Source: Saprospirales bacterium (lineage in GTDB: Bacteria > Bacteroidota > Bacteroidia > Chitinophagales > Saprospiraceae). From it: a DNA stretch of 13,483 nt. The stretch spans positions 1 to 13,483 of the forward strand of contig DLXL01000475.1 of the NCBI GenBank assembly GCA_003448025.1, in the 5' to 3' direction. Both the position numbers and the translations under genes were made by a program. Positions 1 to 7,063 of this stretch are shown piece after piece (the first letter of the stretch is position 1; every line of letters begins with the position of its first letter). A model generated the notes under the pieces. The model was not told where the DNA came from, searched no databases, and saw nothing but the letters and a program-made list of their open reading frames with translations.

Positions 1-1245
1 GACAAACACCACTTTGAGCACGCTGCGGATGTTTGTGATCGGTTCGTCTTCAACGGCTACGATATCGGCGAGTTTGCCGGGTTCGAGGCTGCCAATTTTA
101 TCCGTCATTTTGAGCATGGTGGCGGCGTCTATGGTGGCAGAGCGCAGGATATCGGCGTTTTTCATGCCGGCCTCTGCCATGAGTACAAATTCGAGGTTGT
201 TGGAACCATGCGGGCACACGCCGGCATCTGTACCAAACGCAATTTTTACGCCTTTTTTATAGGCTTTCCCGGCTGTTGCTTTTAGCTGCGGACAAATTTC
301 CAGACCTTTTTTGCGCACCAATTCCGGGAAAAATCCCTTGGCGTACATGGCGCTGTCGGCCACCGCTTGTCCGGCTGTAAGCGTGGGTACGAGCCAGGTG
401 CCGTGTTTGATCATGGCTTCCATGGTGGCTTCGCTCATAAAAGTGCCGTGCTCAATACTCACCACACCGGCTTCCACGGCACGGCGCATGCCTTCGTCGC
501 CGTGCGCATGCGCGGCTACATCCATGCCAAGATCGCGGGCTGTTTGTACTATAGTTGCGAGTTCATCTTCGGCATAATGTGGCAAGCTGCCGTCGCGCGC
601 GAGCGAGAGCACCCCTCCGGTGGCGCAAACTTTGATACAATCCGAGCCCTTTTTAAACTGTTCCCGCACGGCAGCCCTGCATTCATCTGGTCCGTCGGCC
701 ATGCCCATTTCTGGCCCCGGCGGGTCAAATAAATCCCAACGCGCCCCGGTGGTATGGTCGCTGTGTCCACCCGTAATGCTCAGTGACCGCCCGGCAGTGA
801 TGATCCGCGGACCGATAGCCCAGCCGTTGTTGATGGCATTGCGCAATCCGATGTTGACCCCCGTACCCCCTAAATCCCGCACAGTGGTGAATCCTGCGTT
901 TAGGGTGCGCCGGGCATACACTGCCGCTCTAAACGCAATGTCCGCCGGGTTCAGGACGTATTTTTCGGTGTATGATTGCCGACTTTGTTCCCATTCCAGG
1001 TGCACGTGGCAGTCAATCAAACCCGGAAGCACTGTTTTGTTTTTCAGGTCAACCAGCTCCGCACCCTTCGGCGCCGGGGTAAAACCAGGCTCTATCCGTG
1101 CAATTTTATTGCCTTCCACCACAATGGTTGCATTGGCCATAGCTTCGCCTTTCATCGGCAGTATGCGCCCACAATGCAGGTAAGTGGTTTGAGCATCGAG
1201 TGGAAAAATCAGGAAAAACAGGGTAACGAGAAGTAAATAGCGCAT
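1..1245 (-). CDS. Secreted metal-dependent amidohydrolase, C-terminus cut by window edge
   Basis: My translation of the minus strand from the ATG at 1245 is open for 415 codons to base 1, so the stop lies outside the window. The N-terminus is a Sec signal peptide (hydrophobic residues 4-16, likely cleavage after Ala18), which predicts a periplasmic or exported enzyme. Amidohydrolase-superfamily landmarks appear in order: an HxH pair H80/H82 in GLIDCHVHLE, a lysine K205 in the CIKVCATGG stretch that would be the carboxylated bridging ligand, H246/H248 in AAHAHGDEG, H266 in SIEHGTF, and D340 in FGTDAG. This set implies a binuclear metal centre. The overall look matches the imidazolonepropionase / Xaa-Arg dipeptidase-like branch, so peptide or amide hydrolysis is likely, but the substrate cannot be read from sequence. 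Family members are about 420-440 residues, so only a short tail is missing. It is divergent from hemA. Confidence 0.9.
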   Translation of the reverse strand, partial: MRYLLLVTLFFLIFPLDAQTTYLHCGRILPMKGEAMANATIVVEGNKIARIEPGFTPAPKGAELVDLKNKTVLPGLIDCHVHLEWEQSRQSYTEKYVLNPADIAFRAAVYARRTLNAGFTTVRDLGGTGVNIGLRNAINNGWAIGPRIITAGRSLSITGGHSDHTTGARWDLFDPPGPEMGMADGPDECRAAVREQFKKGSDCIKVCATGGVLSLARDGSLPHYAEDELATIVQTARDLGMDVAAHAHGDEGMRRAVEAGVVSIEHGTFMSEATMEAMIKHGTWLVPTLTAGQAVADSAMYAKGFFPELVRKKGLEICPQLKATAGKAYKKGVKIAFGTDAGVCPHGSNNLEFVLMAEAGMKNADILRSATIDAATMLKMTDKIGSLEPGKLADIVAVEDEPITNIRSVLKVVFV

Positions 1246-1264
1246 GTGCAGGGAAAGTAAGTGG

Positions 1265-1272
1265 CAAATTTA
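1265..1272 (-). promoter_or_regulatory. Candidate -7 promoter element for the amidohydrolase
   Basis: The minus strand reads TAAATTTG here, an exact match to the Bacteroidota -7 consensus TAnnTTTG, 19 nt before the ATG at 1245. The expected transcription start near 1258 would give a leader of about 13 nt. I see no good TTG at the -33 distance, so the call rests on the -7 element and position. Confidence 0.5.
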
Positions 1273-1320
1273 GATAAAATCCCATGGTTATGAGGGTTCA
1301 CTATTGTTCAGAGAGTATCC

Positions 1321-1373
1321 ACCACTAAGCCACTAAGGACACCAAATTTCAGTGTCCTTAGTGGCTTAGTGGT
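1321..1373. repeat. Perfect 22-bp inverted repeat (dispersed-repeat-like hairpin)
   Basis: Bases 1321-1342 and 1352-1373 are exact reverse complements separated by a 9-nt loop. Each arm holds two tandem copies of the octamer CCACTAAG (or its complement CTTAGTGG), followed by GGACAC-type sequence. It lies between two divergent start regions, upstream of both genes, so it is badly placed for a terminator. A dispersed palindromic element or a cruciform/regulatory structure fits better. I recall CACTAAG-rich palindromes as a recurring intergenic motif in several bacterial genomes, but could not verify that here. Confidence 0.8.
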
Positions 1374-1445
1374 AATCCACCCTCTTAACCTTCTTAGATT
1401 TCTTCCAAATTAGCCTCCCCCAAACTGCTTTACAAGTATATGACA

Positions 1446-1473
1446 TTGACGCGGAGGCGTCCGGATACTTTTG
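1446..1473 (+). promoter_or_regulatory. Candidate hemA promoter (TTG / TACTTTTG)
   Basis: TACTTTTG at 1466-1473 matches the Bacteroidota -7 consensus TAnnTTTG exactly, with a TTG at 1446-1448 in the -33 position (17-nt gap). Transcription would start near 1480. This site decides the hemA start: a TTG codon at 1471 in the same frame lies inside the -7 element and would not be transcribed, which favours the ATG at 1519. Confidence 0.6.
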
Positions 1474-1518
1474 CCATACTTTTTTCGCAACCTGACCGAA
1501 ACCCTGTGCCATTCGACC

Positions 1519-2778
1519 ATGTTAGACGGCTTTCATATATTGACCTTAACACACCGCGATGCTCCGCTTGAAACGCTGGCACATGCCGTTGTGCCCGGCG
1601 AGAACACCGAAGTTGTGCTGCAGCAACTGAAAAATGCATTGGGTTGGGAGGAATTGTTTTATCTGGCTACCTGTAACCGCGTTACCTATGTTTTTTATTC
1701 CCAGCAACCAGTTTCTGAACACCTTCCCATGGAAGTGCTTCAACAGGTGCGGCCTGAACTTACCGAAGAAACGGTACGGGAAACGGCCTCCCGCATGCGG
1801 TTAATGCATGGCAACGAAGCCGTTACCCACCTGCTGGAAGTAGCTGCTTCCATGGATAGTCTGGTTGTTGGCGAACGTGAAATTATCCGTCAGTTGCGCC
1901 AGGCTTTTGATCAGAGTCGCCACTGGCATCTTACTGGCGACCATCTTCGTCTGCTCATGGGTTTTACCATTGAAACGGCCAAGGAAATTTACACCCATAC
2001 AGGTATTGGTCGCAAAGCATTGAGTGTGGTAGCGTTGGCGTTTGGTGAAATGCAGAAAACCCAGTTACGTCCGGATGCACGTTTGCTGTTGGTTGGGGCT
2101 GGCGAAACCAATGCGCTCTATGCCAAATTCCTGGTAAAAGCTGGCTATAAAAACGTGACGGTCTTCAATCGCACGTTCGAAAAAGCGCAATCAATCGCTT
2201 CGGCAAATAACTGGCGCGCTTTGTCGCTGGACGAACTTGCCTTTTACTCGGAAGGTTTCGATGCGCTTGTAGTATGCACCGGTGCAACCTCCGCTATTAT
2301 CACTCCGGATGTTTATCGCAAACTGTTGGCCGGTGAAACCGGAAAAAAAGTAGTAGTGGATTTGTCTGTTCCACATAATGTATCCCGGGAAACAACCTTG
2401 GAATTCCCGTTAACATACATAGAAATTGAAGGACTTAAAGAAACGGCGAATCAAAATCTAGCTTACAGGGAGCAAGAGCGCGAAAAAGCCGCAAGCCTTA
2501 TTCAGGAACGTATCTATGATTTCCGTGACCGGTGGCATGAGCGACAAATAGAACGCGCGCTGGCTCATATTCCGGAGGAGGTGAAAGCCGTAAAGGATCG
2601 TGCTGTGAATGAGGTATACGGCAAAGAATTTGCCCAACTTGATCCTGAAGCCCGGGATCTGGTGCTGCGCATGCTGGGATACATGGAAAAAAAATGCGTG
2701 GCCATTCCCATTAAAGCCGCAAAAGATATTGCCCTCCGCGGGAAAAAGCAGACAAAAAGGATACCTTTGTCTGCATGA
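1519..2778 (+). CDS. hemA: Glutamyl-tRNA reductase
   Basis: HemA catalyses the first committed step of C5-pathway tetrapyrrole synthesis, the NADPH-dependent reduction of glutamyl-tRNA(Glu) to glutamate-1-semialdehyde, in the cytoplasm. The 419-residue product is of normal family length. The catalytic cysteine is C52 in YLATCNRV; a GluTR signature follows (H104, then the SLVVGEREI stretch with E119 and Q125). A Rossmann NADPH-binding segment carries GAGETN at 193-198, and VVDLSVPHNV and a helical C-terminal dimerisation region follow. The ATG at 1519 is chosen because the product begins MLDGFHILTLTH, as in Bacteroidota homologues, and because a promoter element covers the alternative upstream TTG. 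The stop overlaps the cotH start by 4 bp (ATGA), implying translational coupling. No other heme genes are adjacent, although hemC/hemD often follow hemA in this phylum. Confidence 0.96.
   Translation: MLDGFHILTLTHRDAPLETLAHAVVPGENTEVVLQQLKNALGWEELFYLATCNRVTYVFYSQQPVSEHLPMEVLQQVRPELTEETVRETASRMRLMHGNEAVTHLLEVAASMDSLVVGEREIIRQLRQAFDQSRHWHLTGDHLRLLMGFTIETAKEIYTHTGIGRKALSVVALAFGEMQKTQLRPDARLLLVGAGETNALYAKFLVKAGYKNVTVFNRTFEKAQSIASANNWRALSLDELAFYSEGFDALVVCTGATSAIITPDVYRKLLAGETGKKVVVDLSVPHNVSRETTLEFPLTYIEIEGLKETANQNLAYREQEREKAASLIQERIYDFRDRWHERQIERALAHIPEEVKAVKDRAVNEVYGKEFAQLDPEARDLVLRMLGYMEKKCVAIPIKAAKDIALRGKKQTKRIPLSA
2762..2769 (+). promoter_or_regulatory. Possible internal promoter for cotH inside the hemA 3' end
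   Basis: TACCTTTG at 2762-2769 is an exact TAnnTTTG match lying 5 nt before the cotH ATG at 2775, so a transcript from it would begin at or beside the start codon. No convincing TTG lies at the -33 distance, and the motif is inside the hemA coding region. It may therefore be chance, but the same close spacing occurs at holB. Confidence 0.35.
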
Positions 2779-4388
2779 GACAACTCCATTTTCTGCTCCT
2801 CTTATTTCCCTTTTGCCTTTCCGCACAAGGAGGGTTTGTATCCTCAAATCTTCCTATTATACTGATCCATACCAACGGGCAGAGTATTCCGGATGAGCCC
2901 AAAATAGATGCGGTGATGCAGATCATCGACAATGGTCCGGGGCAACTCAACAACATCAACGACGCACCCAATCATTTTAATGGTACCATTGGCATTGAGC
3001 AGCGTGGCAGCACCTCCAATTTTTTCTCCGACAAAAAGCCTTATTCTATTGAAACCCGGGATGCATCCGGAGAGGATATGGATTTCCCCTTGTTAGGAAT
3101 GCCTGCAGAATCAGATTGGGCCTTATTAGCGCCATTCAATGATAAAACCCTGATCCGGGAGGCTTTGATTTTTCAACTTTCAAGAGAAATTATGCCCTGG
3201 GCGCCACGTACCCGATTGGTAGAACTGTTCCTGAACGGACAATATGAGGGTGTTTATATGGTCACTGAAAAGATCAAAAGAGATAAGGACCGGGTAGATA
3301 TTGCCAAACTCAAAGCCACGGATCTGGCCGGAGACTCGCTCACCGGCGGATATATCCTGAAGTTGGATAAGACTACCGGCGCACCCAATGAAGGATGGAT
3401 CTCTCCATTCCCATCCCAACCGGGAGGCTGGCAAACAACCCTTTGGCAGGTTGAATACCCTAAGCCTGCCGACTTGCAATCGGAGCAAAAAGACTATATC
3501 CAGCAATGGATCACCGGGTTTGAATCGGTTATGAACGGCCCTGATTTTGCACATCCGGATAATGGGTATTCCAAATATATTGATGTGCCTTCCTTCCTGG
3601 ATTTTACGTTGATTAATGAAATGGCCAAATGTGTGGATGCATATCGTATCAGCACGTTTTTATACAAAGATAAAGACAGTAATGATCCATATTTGCATGC
3701 CGGACCCGTTTGGGATTTCAATATTGCCCTCGGCAATGCCGGGTATTGTACGGCGGAAAATCCGGAAGGCTGGATCATAGATTTCAATCAGTTCTGCCCG
3801 GGCGATAACTGGGTGGTTCCATACTGGTGGCCTCGCATGTGGGAAGATCCATTGTATCGGACGCAGTTAAAACAGCGTTGGGCAACCCTTCGTGCAGGAC
3901 CTCTGTCTGATACAAACATATTTGGGAAGCTGGATTCGCTTACCCAATTGCTGAATGAGGCACAGGTGCGCAATTTTGAACGCTGGCCGGTGCTTTACAC
4001 CTGGCAATGGCCCAATGTGTATTGTTGCGGTTCCTATGAAGAGCATGTAGCTTTTATGCGTAACTGGCTTAAAGCCCGACTGGAATGGATGGATGCCAAC
4101 GCCAAAACATTGGTGACATTTGAAACGCCGGGATCATTGAAAGAAACGGAGGTGTTCCCCAATCCGTCGGCAGATTTCATTTATTTTACACTGCCAGAAT
4201 ATTCCTATAGCCAGGCAGATCTCCGTATTTTTGACCTGAACGGACGCTTGATGGAACAGGTACAGATGGTATCAAATACCTCATTGTTCACCTACGATGC
4301 CCGTCGTTTGCCAGCCGGCCTGTTTGGATTCCAGATCATCCAGGAGGGCAGGGTGGTAAAAAGCGGAAAAATAAGCCATATCCCATGA
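2775..4388 (+). CDS. Secreted CotH-family kinase-like protein with T9SS sorting domain
   Basis: The 537-residue product starts with a Sec signal peptide (hydrophobic residues 4-15, cleavage likely after Ala17). The CotH domain follows: RGSTS at 77-81, KKPYSIE, a PLLGMPAESDWALLAPF block around 105-121, and then DKTLIRE, RTRLVELFLNGQYEGVY and VTEKIKRDKDRV. A later WDFN at 313-316 falls where many CotH proteins have a metal-binding DFD/DFN. The last ~80 residues (EVFPNPSADFIYF... to the end) form a type A T9SS sorting domain, which implies outer-membrane passage and surface or extracellular location. CotH proteins are atypical protein kinases, first known from Bacillus spore coats; the substrates of Bacteroidota versions are unknown. 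Its ATG overlaps the hemA stop, and its stop overlaps the next gene's ATG. Kinase activity is inferred from family only. Confidence 0.93.
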   Translation: MRQLHFLLLLFPFCLSAQGGFVSSNLPIILIHTNGQSIPDEPKIDAVMQIIDNGPGQLNNINDAPNHFNGTIGIEQRGSTSNFFSDKKPYSIETRDASGEDMDFPLLGMPAESDWALLAPFNDKTLIREALIFQLSREIMPWAPRTRLVELFLNGQYEGVYMVTEKIKRDKDRVDIAKLKATDLAGDSLTGGYILKLDKTTGAPNEGWISPFPSQPGGWQTTLWQVEYPKPADLQSEQKDYIQQWITGFESVMNGPDFAHPDNGYSKYIDVPSFLDFTLINEMAKCVDAYRISTFLYKDKDSNDPYLHAGPVWDFNIALGNAGYCTAENPEGWIIDFNQFCPGDNWVVPYWWPRMWEDPLYRTQLKQRWATLRAGPLSDTNIFGKLDSLTQLLNEAQVRNFERWPVLYTWQWPNVYCCGSYEEHVAFMRNWLKARLEWMDANAKTLVTFETPGSLKETEVFPNPSADFIYFTLPEYSYSQADLRIFDLNGRLMEQVQMVSNTSLFTYDARRLPAGLFGFQIIQEGRVVKSGKISHIP

Positions 4389-5593
4389 CCGACATTGCCG
4401 TCATAGGGGGCGGCGCCGCAGGTTTTTTTGCGGCCATCACTGCCGCAGAATCCAATCCGGATTGCAGGATAACCATTTTTGAGCGCGGCAAAAACGTGCT
4501 GGAAAAAGTGCGCATCAGTGGTGGAGGCCGCTGTAATGTAACGCACGCCTGTTTTGATGCCCGGGAACTGGTCAAGAACTACCCGAGAGGCAGTCGTGAA
4601 CTGCTTGGCCCTTTTATGCAATTTGGCCCGGAACAAACCGTAGATTGGTTTGAAAAACGGGGCGTTGTGCTCAAAACCGAGGCAGATGGACGCATGTTCC
4701 CTGTTACCGACGATTCCCAGACCATTGTTGATTGCCTGGAGCGGGCAGCGTTTCGGGCGGGTGTTCAGGTGCGCACCAGCACAAGGGTGGATCAGATGGA
4801 GCCGCTGGCCGATGGATCCTGGCGCGTTGGCACGGAAGTATTCCATAAGGTTATGCTGGCCAGTGGCAGTAACCCCGCAATCTGGGAAAAACTCCGGTTG
4901 CTGGGTCATAACATTATTCCTCCGGTACCCAGTTTGTTTACCTTTAATACCAAAGATTCCCGCCTGCGTGACCTTTCAGGCGTATCTGTGCAGGATGTTT
5001 TATTGCGTATTCCAGGCACCAAATTATCCGCAAGAGGGCCACTGCTGATTACCCATTGGGGTTTAAGCGGACCGGCTGTGTTGCGGTTATCGGCCTGGGG
5101 CGCCCGCGATCTTTTTGCAATGGGGTATAAATTTCCGTTGGTGGTGAGTTTCACTGCGGATCAGCACCCTGACGAGGTCATGGGAATGATTCAAAAGGCC
5201 CGGATTGAATTTGGAAAAAAGCAGGTAGCCAATCTGCCTCTGGCTGCTATTCCAACCAGGTTGTGGCAGCACCTCACAGAAGCAGCAGGAGTTACCCAGG
5301 AGAAACGCTGGGCCGATCTTGGTAAAACAGCCTTGCAGGCTTTACACCAGCAGATAACGGCGGCAAATTTTTCCATCACCGGCAAAAGTACCTTTAAAGA
5401 GGAGTTTGTTACTGCCGGCGGGGTGTCGCTCAAAGAGCTGAATTTCAAATCTTTTGAAAGTAAGTTGTGTCCTAACTTATTCATGGCCGGTGAGGTGCTG
5501 GATATAGATGCGATCACCGGTGGATTTAATTTTCAGGCGGCCTGGACCGGTGGTCGACTGGCGGGTCTGGCCATGGCGCACGTGAGCGATTAG
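4385..5593 (+). CDS. HI0933/YhiN-family FAD-dependent oxidoreductase
   Basis: This 402-residue flavoprotein has an N-terminal dinucleotide-binding fold: IAVIGGGAAG at 4-13 and the ribose-binding acidic residue E33 in IFERG. The family signature RISGGGRCNVTHA (43-55) follows, then DGRMFPVTDDSQ in the insert domain. The C-terminal flavin-binding block is GEVLDIDAITGGFNFQAAWTGG. This matches the HI0933-like family (often named NAD(P)/FAD-dependent oxidoreductase or, by automatic transfer, aminoacetone oxidase family). The true substrate is not established. It lacks a signal peptide and should be cytosolic. Its ATG overlaps the cotH stop by 4 bp, so it is the third gene of the coupled run starting at hemA. 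No clear intrinsic terminator follows it. Confidence 0.93.
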   Translation: MTDIAVIGGGAAGFFAAITAAESNPDCRITIFERGKNVLEKVRISGGGRCNVTHACFDARELVKNYPRGSRELLGPFMQFGPEQTVDWFEKRGVVLKTEADGRMFPVTDDSQTIVDCLERAAFRAGVQVRTSTRVDQMEPLADGSWRVGTEVFHKVMLASGSNPAIWEKLRLLGHNIIPPVPSLFTFNTKDSRLRDLSGVSVQDVLLRIPGTKLSARGPLLITHWGLSGPAVLRLSAWGARDLFAMGYKFPLVVSFTADQHPDEVMGMIQKARIEFGKKQVANLPLAAIPTRLWQHLTEAAGVTQEKRWADLGKTALQALHQQITAANFSITGKSTFKEEFVTAGGVSLKELNFKSFESKLCPNLFMAGEVLDIDAITGGFNFQAAWTGGRLAGLAMAHVSD

Positions 5594-5746
5594 ATTAATT
5601 GATCAAGGTGGGTTCAGAATACTTGGGAGAACGGACTCCTGCTTACTATTTATTTTGTTTGGCGCCTTTTTTCAAAATGATTTTAGAATATAATTGTTTT
5701 ATTTTAGTTAAAACAAAAAGTTTTTCTAAAAAAATACATTCCGGAC
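5594..5746. other. AT-rich intergenic stretch after the flavoprotein gene
   Basis: I find no gene here. The stretch carries a weak GGAG/CTCC hairpin near 5626-5641, and an AT-rich inverted repeat (GTTTTA at 5696-5701, TAAAAC at 5709-5714). An A/T-rich tract leads into the promoter at 5747. The AT tract could act as an UP-like element. Neither hairpin is a convincing terminator. Confidence 0.4.
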
Positions 5747-5777
5747 TTGCACAGGTTAAAAAAAAATGACACCTTTG
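5747..5777 (+). promoter_or_regulatory. Candidate promoter for the TPR gene and its long leader
   Basis: TTG at 5747-5749 is followed after 20 nt by CACCTTTG at 5770-5777, seven of eight matches to the Bacteroidota -7 motif TAnnTTTG. An A-rich spacer lies between and AT-rich DNA upstream. Transcription would begin near 5784, about 309 nt before the next convincing start codon at 6093. I found no better promoter closer to that gene. Confidence 0.5.
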
Positions 5778-5886
5778 TAGCTCTTTTGGGAAAGCGTCCC
5801 TTTATCATTAGTCAGGAGGTCGAGAAGGTCTTTAAGGCTAACTTTTCGGAGGGGTATCAATTTAAGTTTTCGTGGTTTAGCAAACA

Positions 5887-5919
5887 GCAACACATTAGTA
5901 GTCAGTGTTGCCTGAACAC
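5887..5919 (+). promoter_or_regulatory. Mutually exclusive hairpins in the TPR-gene leader
   Basis: GCAACAC at 5887-5893 can pair perfectly with GTGTTGC at 5905-5911 (7 bp, 11-nt loop). The same GTGTT (5905-5909) can instead pair with AACAC at 5915-5919 (5 bp, 5-nt loop). The two folds cannot coexist, an arrangement typical of switches or attenuators, though short stems like these also arise by chance. Confidence 0.3.
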
Positions 5920-5931
5920 AGCACAGTCCCT

Positions 5932-5967
5932 GCTTTTTCGGCTTTACATTTTGTTGCCGGTAAAAGC
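5932..5967 (+). promoter_or_regulatory. Interrupted hairpin in the TPR-gene leader
   Basis: GCTTTT plus CGGC on the left arm (5932-5942) pairs with GCCG plus AAAAGC on the right (5956-5967) around a small internal loop, giving about 10 pairs with a 13-nt apical loop. No U-tract follows, so it is not an intrinsic terminator. A further 6-bp palindrome (TGTACG/CGTACA, 3-nt loop) follows at 5992-6006. Together they suggest a structured leader or small RNA; no known family was recognised. Confidence 0.3.
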
Positions 5968-6092
5968 TAATCAGTGTCTGCCTTTCGACTTTGTACGGTA
6001 CGTACAGGAGCAAGCCTTTTACGGCCCTGATCATAACCTTGCCAACTGAGAACTAAGGATTTAAGTACATCACATTTAAAACAGCAAGCAGG

Positions 6093-6929
6093 ATGACGCC
6101 ACAACAACAATCCGCGCCGCTCAAAGTGGTTTTTAGAGGCCACCTTGAATTTGGTTCTCAACGAACCTACGAGATGGTATTGAAGCACTGGAACAACCGT
6201 GTGGAAAACTATTTCAGAGCAGATGTACTCTTCACTGCGGAGCAGGTATTCCATGAAGATGGCTACTCTCTGAATGTGCCTCAGCAAACGCTGATGAGCA
6301 CACAAAAGCGCTATCGCAGTACAACAGCCCTGCTGTATGAAGTTGCCCAATTTGCACTTGCCGGGAATGTTGGCGCCTGGTGGGTACAAAACGGCAAAGT
6401 GCTGGATCAACACCTGATCGAGCCAAAGTCAGACAAGGTGGCAGTGTCTGAGTTTTTGCGCGGCAGGGAACTGGTGCAACAAGGAGGCATGGAACAGGCC
6501 TCGGAGGCCCTTACAAATGCCATTGAAAAATACTCGCGTCATGCATTGGCGTACGAACGCCGGGGGTATGTGAACTATAAGTTGACTAATTACAACGATG
6601 CGCACTACGATTTTTCCAAAAGTATTGCCATTTATGCCCACAATCCGGAGCCGTTTTACGGTCGCGGCAAGGTATATATGTTGAGAAATGATTGGGAAAA
6701 TGCTATTTTGGACTTTCAGGCTACCATCGAACGGTCGTTGGCGGTACAGCCTATTTACTGGCTGGCGCGCATGCGCAGGGCAGAATCCTTTTTTCATCTC
6801 AAACGTTACGCAGAGGCCATCCCAGATCTCAAGTTTTTCCTTCAGCGCTCCTTCGCTGAAAATGACCCTAACTTCCGTCTTCGCTCCAAAGCAGAGTTCC
6901 TCATGTCGGAATGTGAAAAATTGAAGTAA
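6093..6929 (+). CDS. Tetratricopeptide-repeat protein, function unknown
   Basis: The 278-residue product has two parts. Residues 1 to about 112 form an N-terminal region I do not recognise, with mixed charge and conserved-looking aromatics (W33, W96, W97). Residues ~118-278 are TPR-like helical pairs: units near 118-150, 151-183, 184-218 and 219-258, with GRELVQQGGMEQA, RRGYVNYKLTNYNDA, GRGKVYMLRNDWENA and AESFFHLKRYAEA showing the small/aromatic TPR pattern. There is no signal peptide or membrane segment, so a cytosolic scaffold role in protein-protein contacts is the safest inference. The ATG at 6093 is taken because an in-frame TAA lies at 6054-6056. It is preceded by a long untranslated region and followed by a strong terminator, so it is probably monocistronic. 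Confidence 0.85.
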   Translation: MTPQQQSAPLKVVFRGHLEFGSQRTYEMVLKHWNNRVENYFRADVLFTAEQVFHEDGYSLNVPQQTLMSTQKRYRSTTALLYEVAQFALAGNVGAWWVQNGKVLDQHLIEPKSDKVAVSEFLRGRELVQQGGMEQASEALTNAIEKYSRHALAYERRGYVNYKLTNYNDAHYDFSKSIAIYAHNPEPFYGRGKVYMLRNDWENAILDFQATIERSLAVQPIYWLARMRRAESFFHLKRYAEAIPDLKFFLQRSFAENDPNFRLRSKAEFLMSECEKLK

Positions 6930-6973
6930 ACGGCCTAGGGTTGACGGATTGGCTTACTTAACTGTTACTTTTT

Positions 6974-7022
6974 AATAAAAACAGGTTTGTTATCTCACCA
7001 AGATGGCAAACCTGTTTTTATT
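6974..7022. terminator. Bidirectional intrinsic terminator between convergent genes
   Basis: A perfect 16-bp inverted repeat (6974-6989 with 7007-7022) has an A-rich outer left arm and T-rich outer right arm, so it can terminate from both sides. Two G-U pairs and ATCT/AGAT (6992-6995 with 7001-7004) extend the stem to about 22 pairs with a CACCA loop. It sits between the TPR gene (+) and batA (-), exactly where a shared terminator is expected. Confidence 0.9.
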
Positions 7023-7063
7023 CCACCGTCCATCCCGAGTACTCGGGACCACCGTCCACCGTC
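7023..7063. repeat. 16-bp palindrome flanked by CCACCGTCCA direct repeats
   Basis: TCCCGAGTACTCGGGA at 7033-7048 is a perfect palindrome. The decamer CCACCGTCCA precedes it at 7023-7032 and follows it at 7049-7058, and the right copy runs on as a 7-nt period (CCACCGT) up to 7063, the last base of the batA stop codon. The structure looks like a dispersed intergenic element. It may add to transcription termination, but the neighbouring terminator is sufficient without it. Confidence 0.75.

Noticed and set aside
1471..1518. TTG-initiated N-terminal extension of hemA by 16 codons
   Set aside because: The TTG lies inside the TACTTTTG promoter element, and HemA homologues begin at the MLDGFHIL methionine encoded at 1519.
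5814..5820. Shine-Dalgarno-like AGGAGGT
   Set aside because: No start codon lies at a usable distance downstream, and Bacteroidota rely little on this motif.
5756..6034. Open frame of 92 codons on the minus strand
   Set aside because: It is in exact antiparallel register with the plus-strand frame, ends in a poly-A/T tract, has no promoter motif or recognisable domain, and may be chance.
5747..6049. Open frame of 100 codons on the plus strand
   Set aside because: Its only start is a TTG that coincides with the -33 promoter element, it has no internal Met, and the product is unrecognisable.
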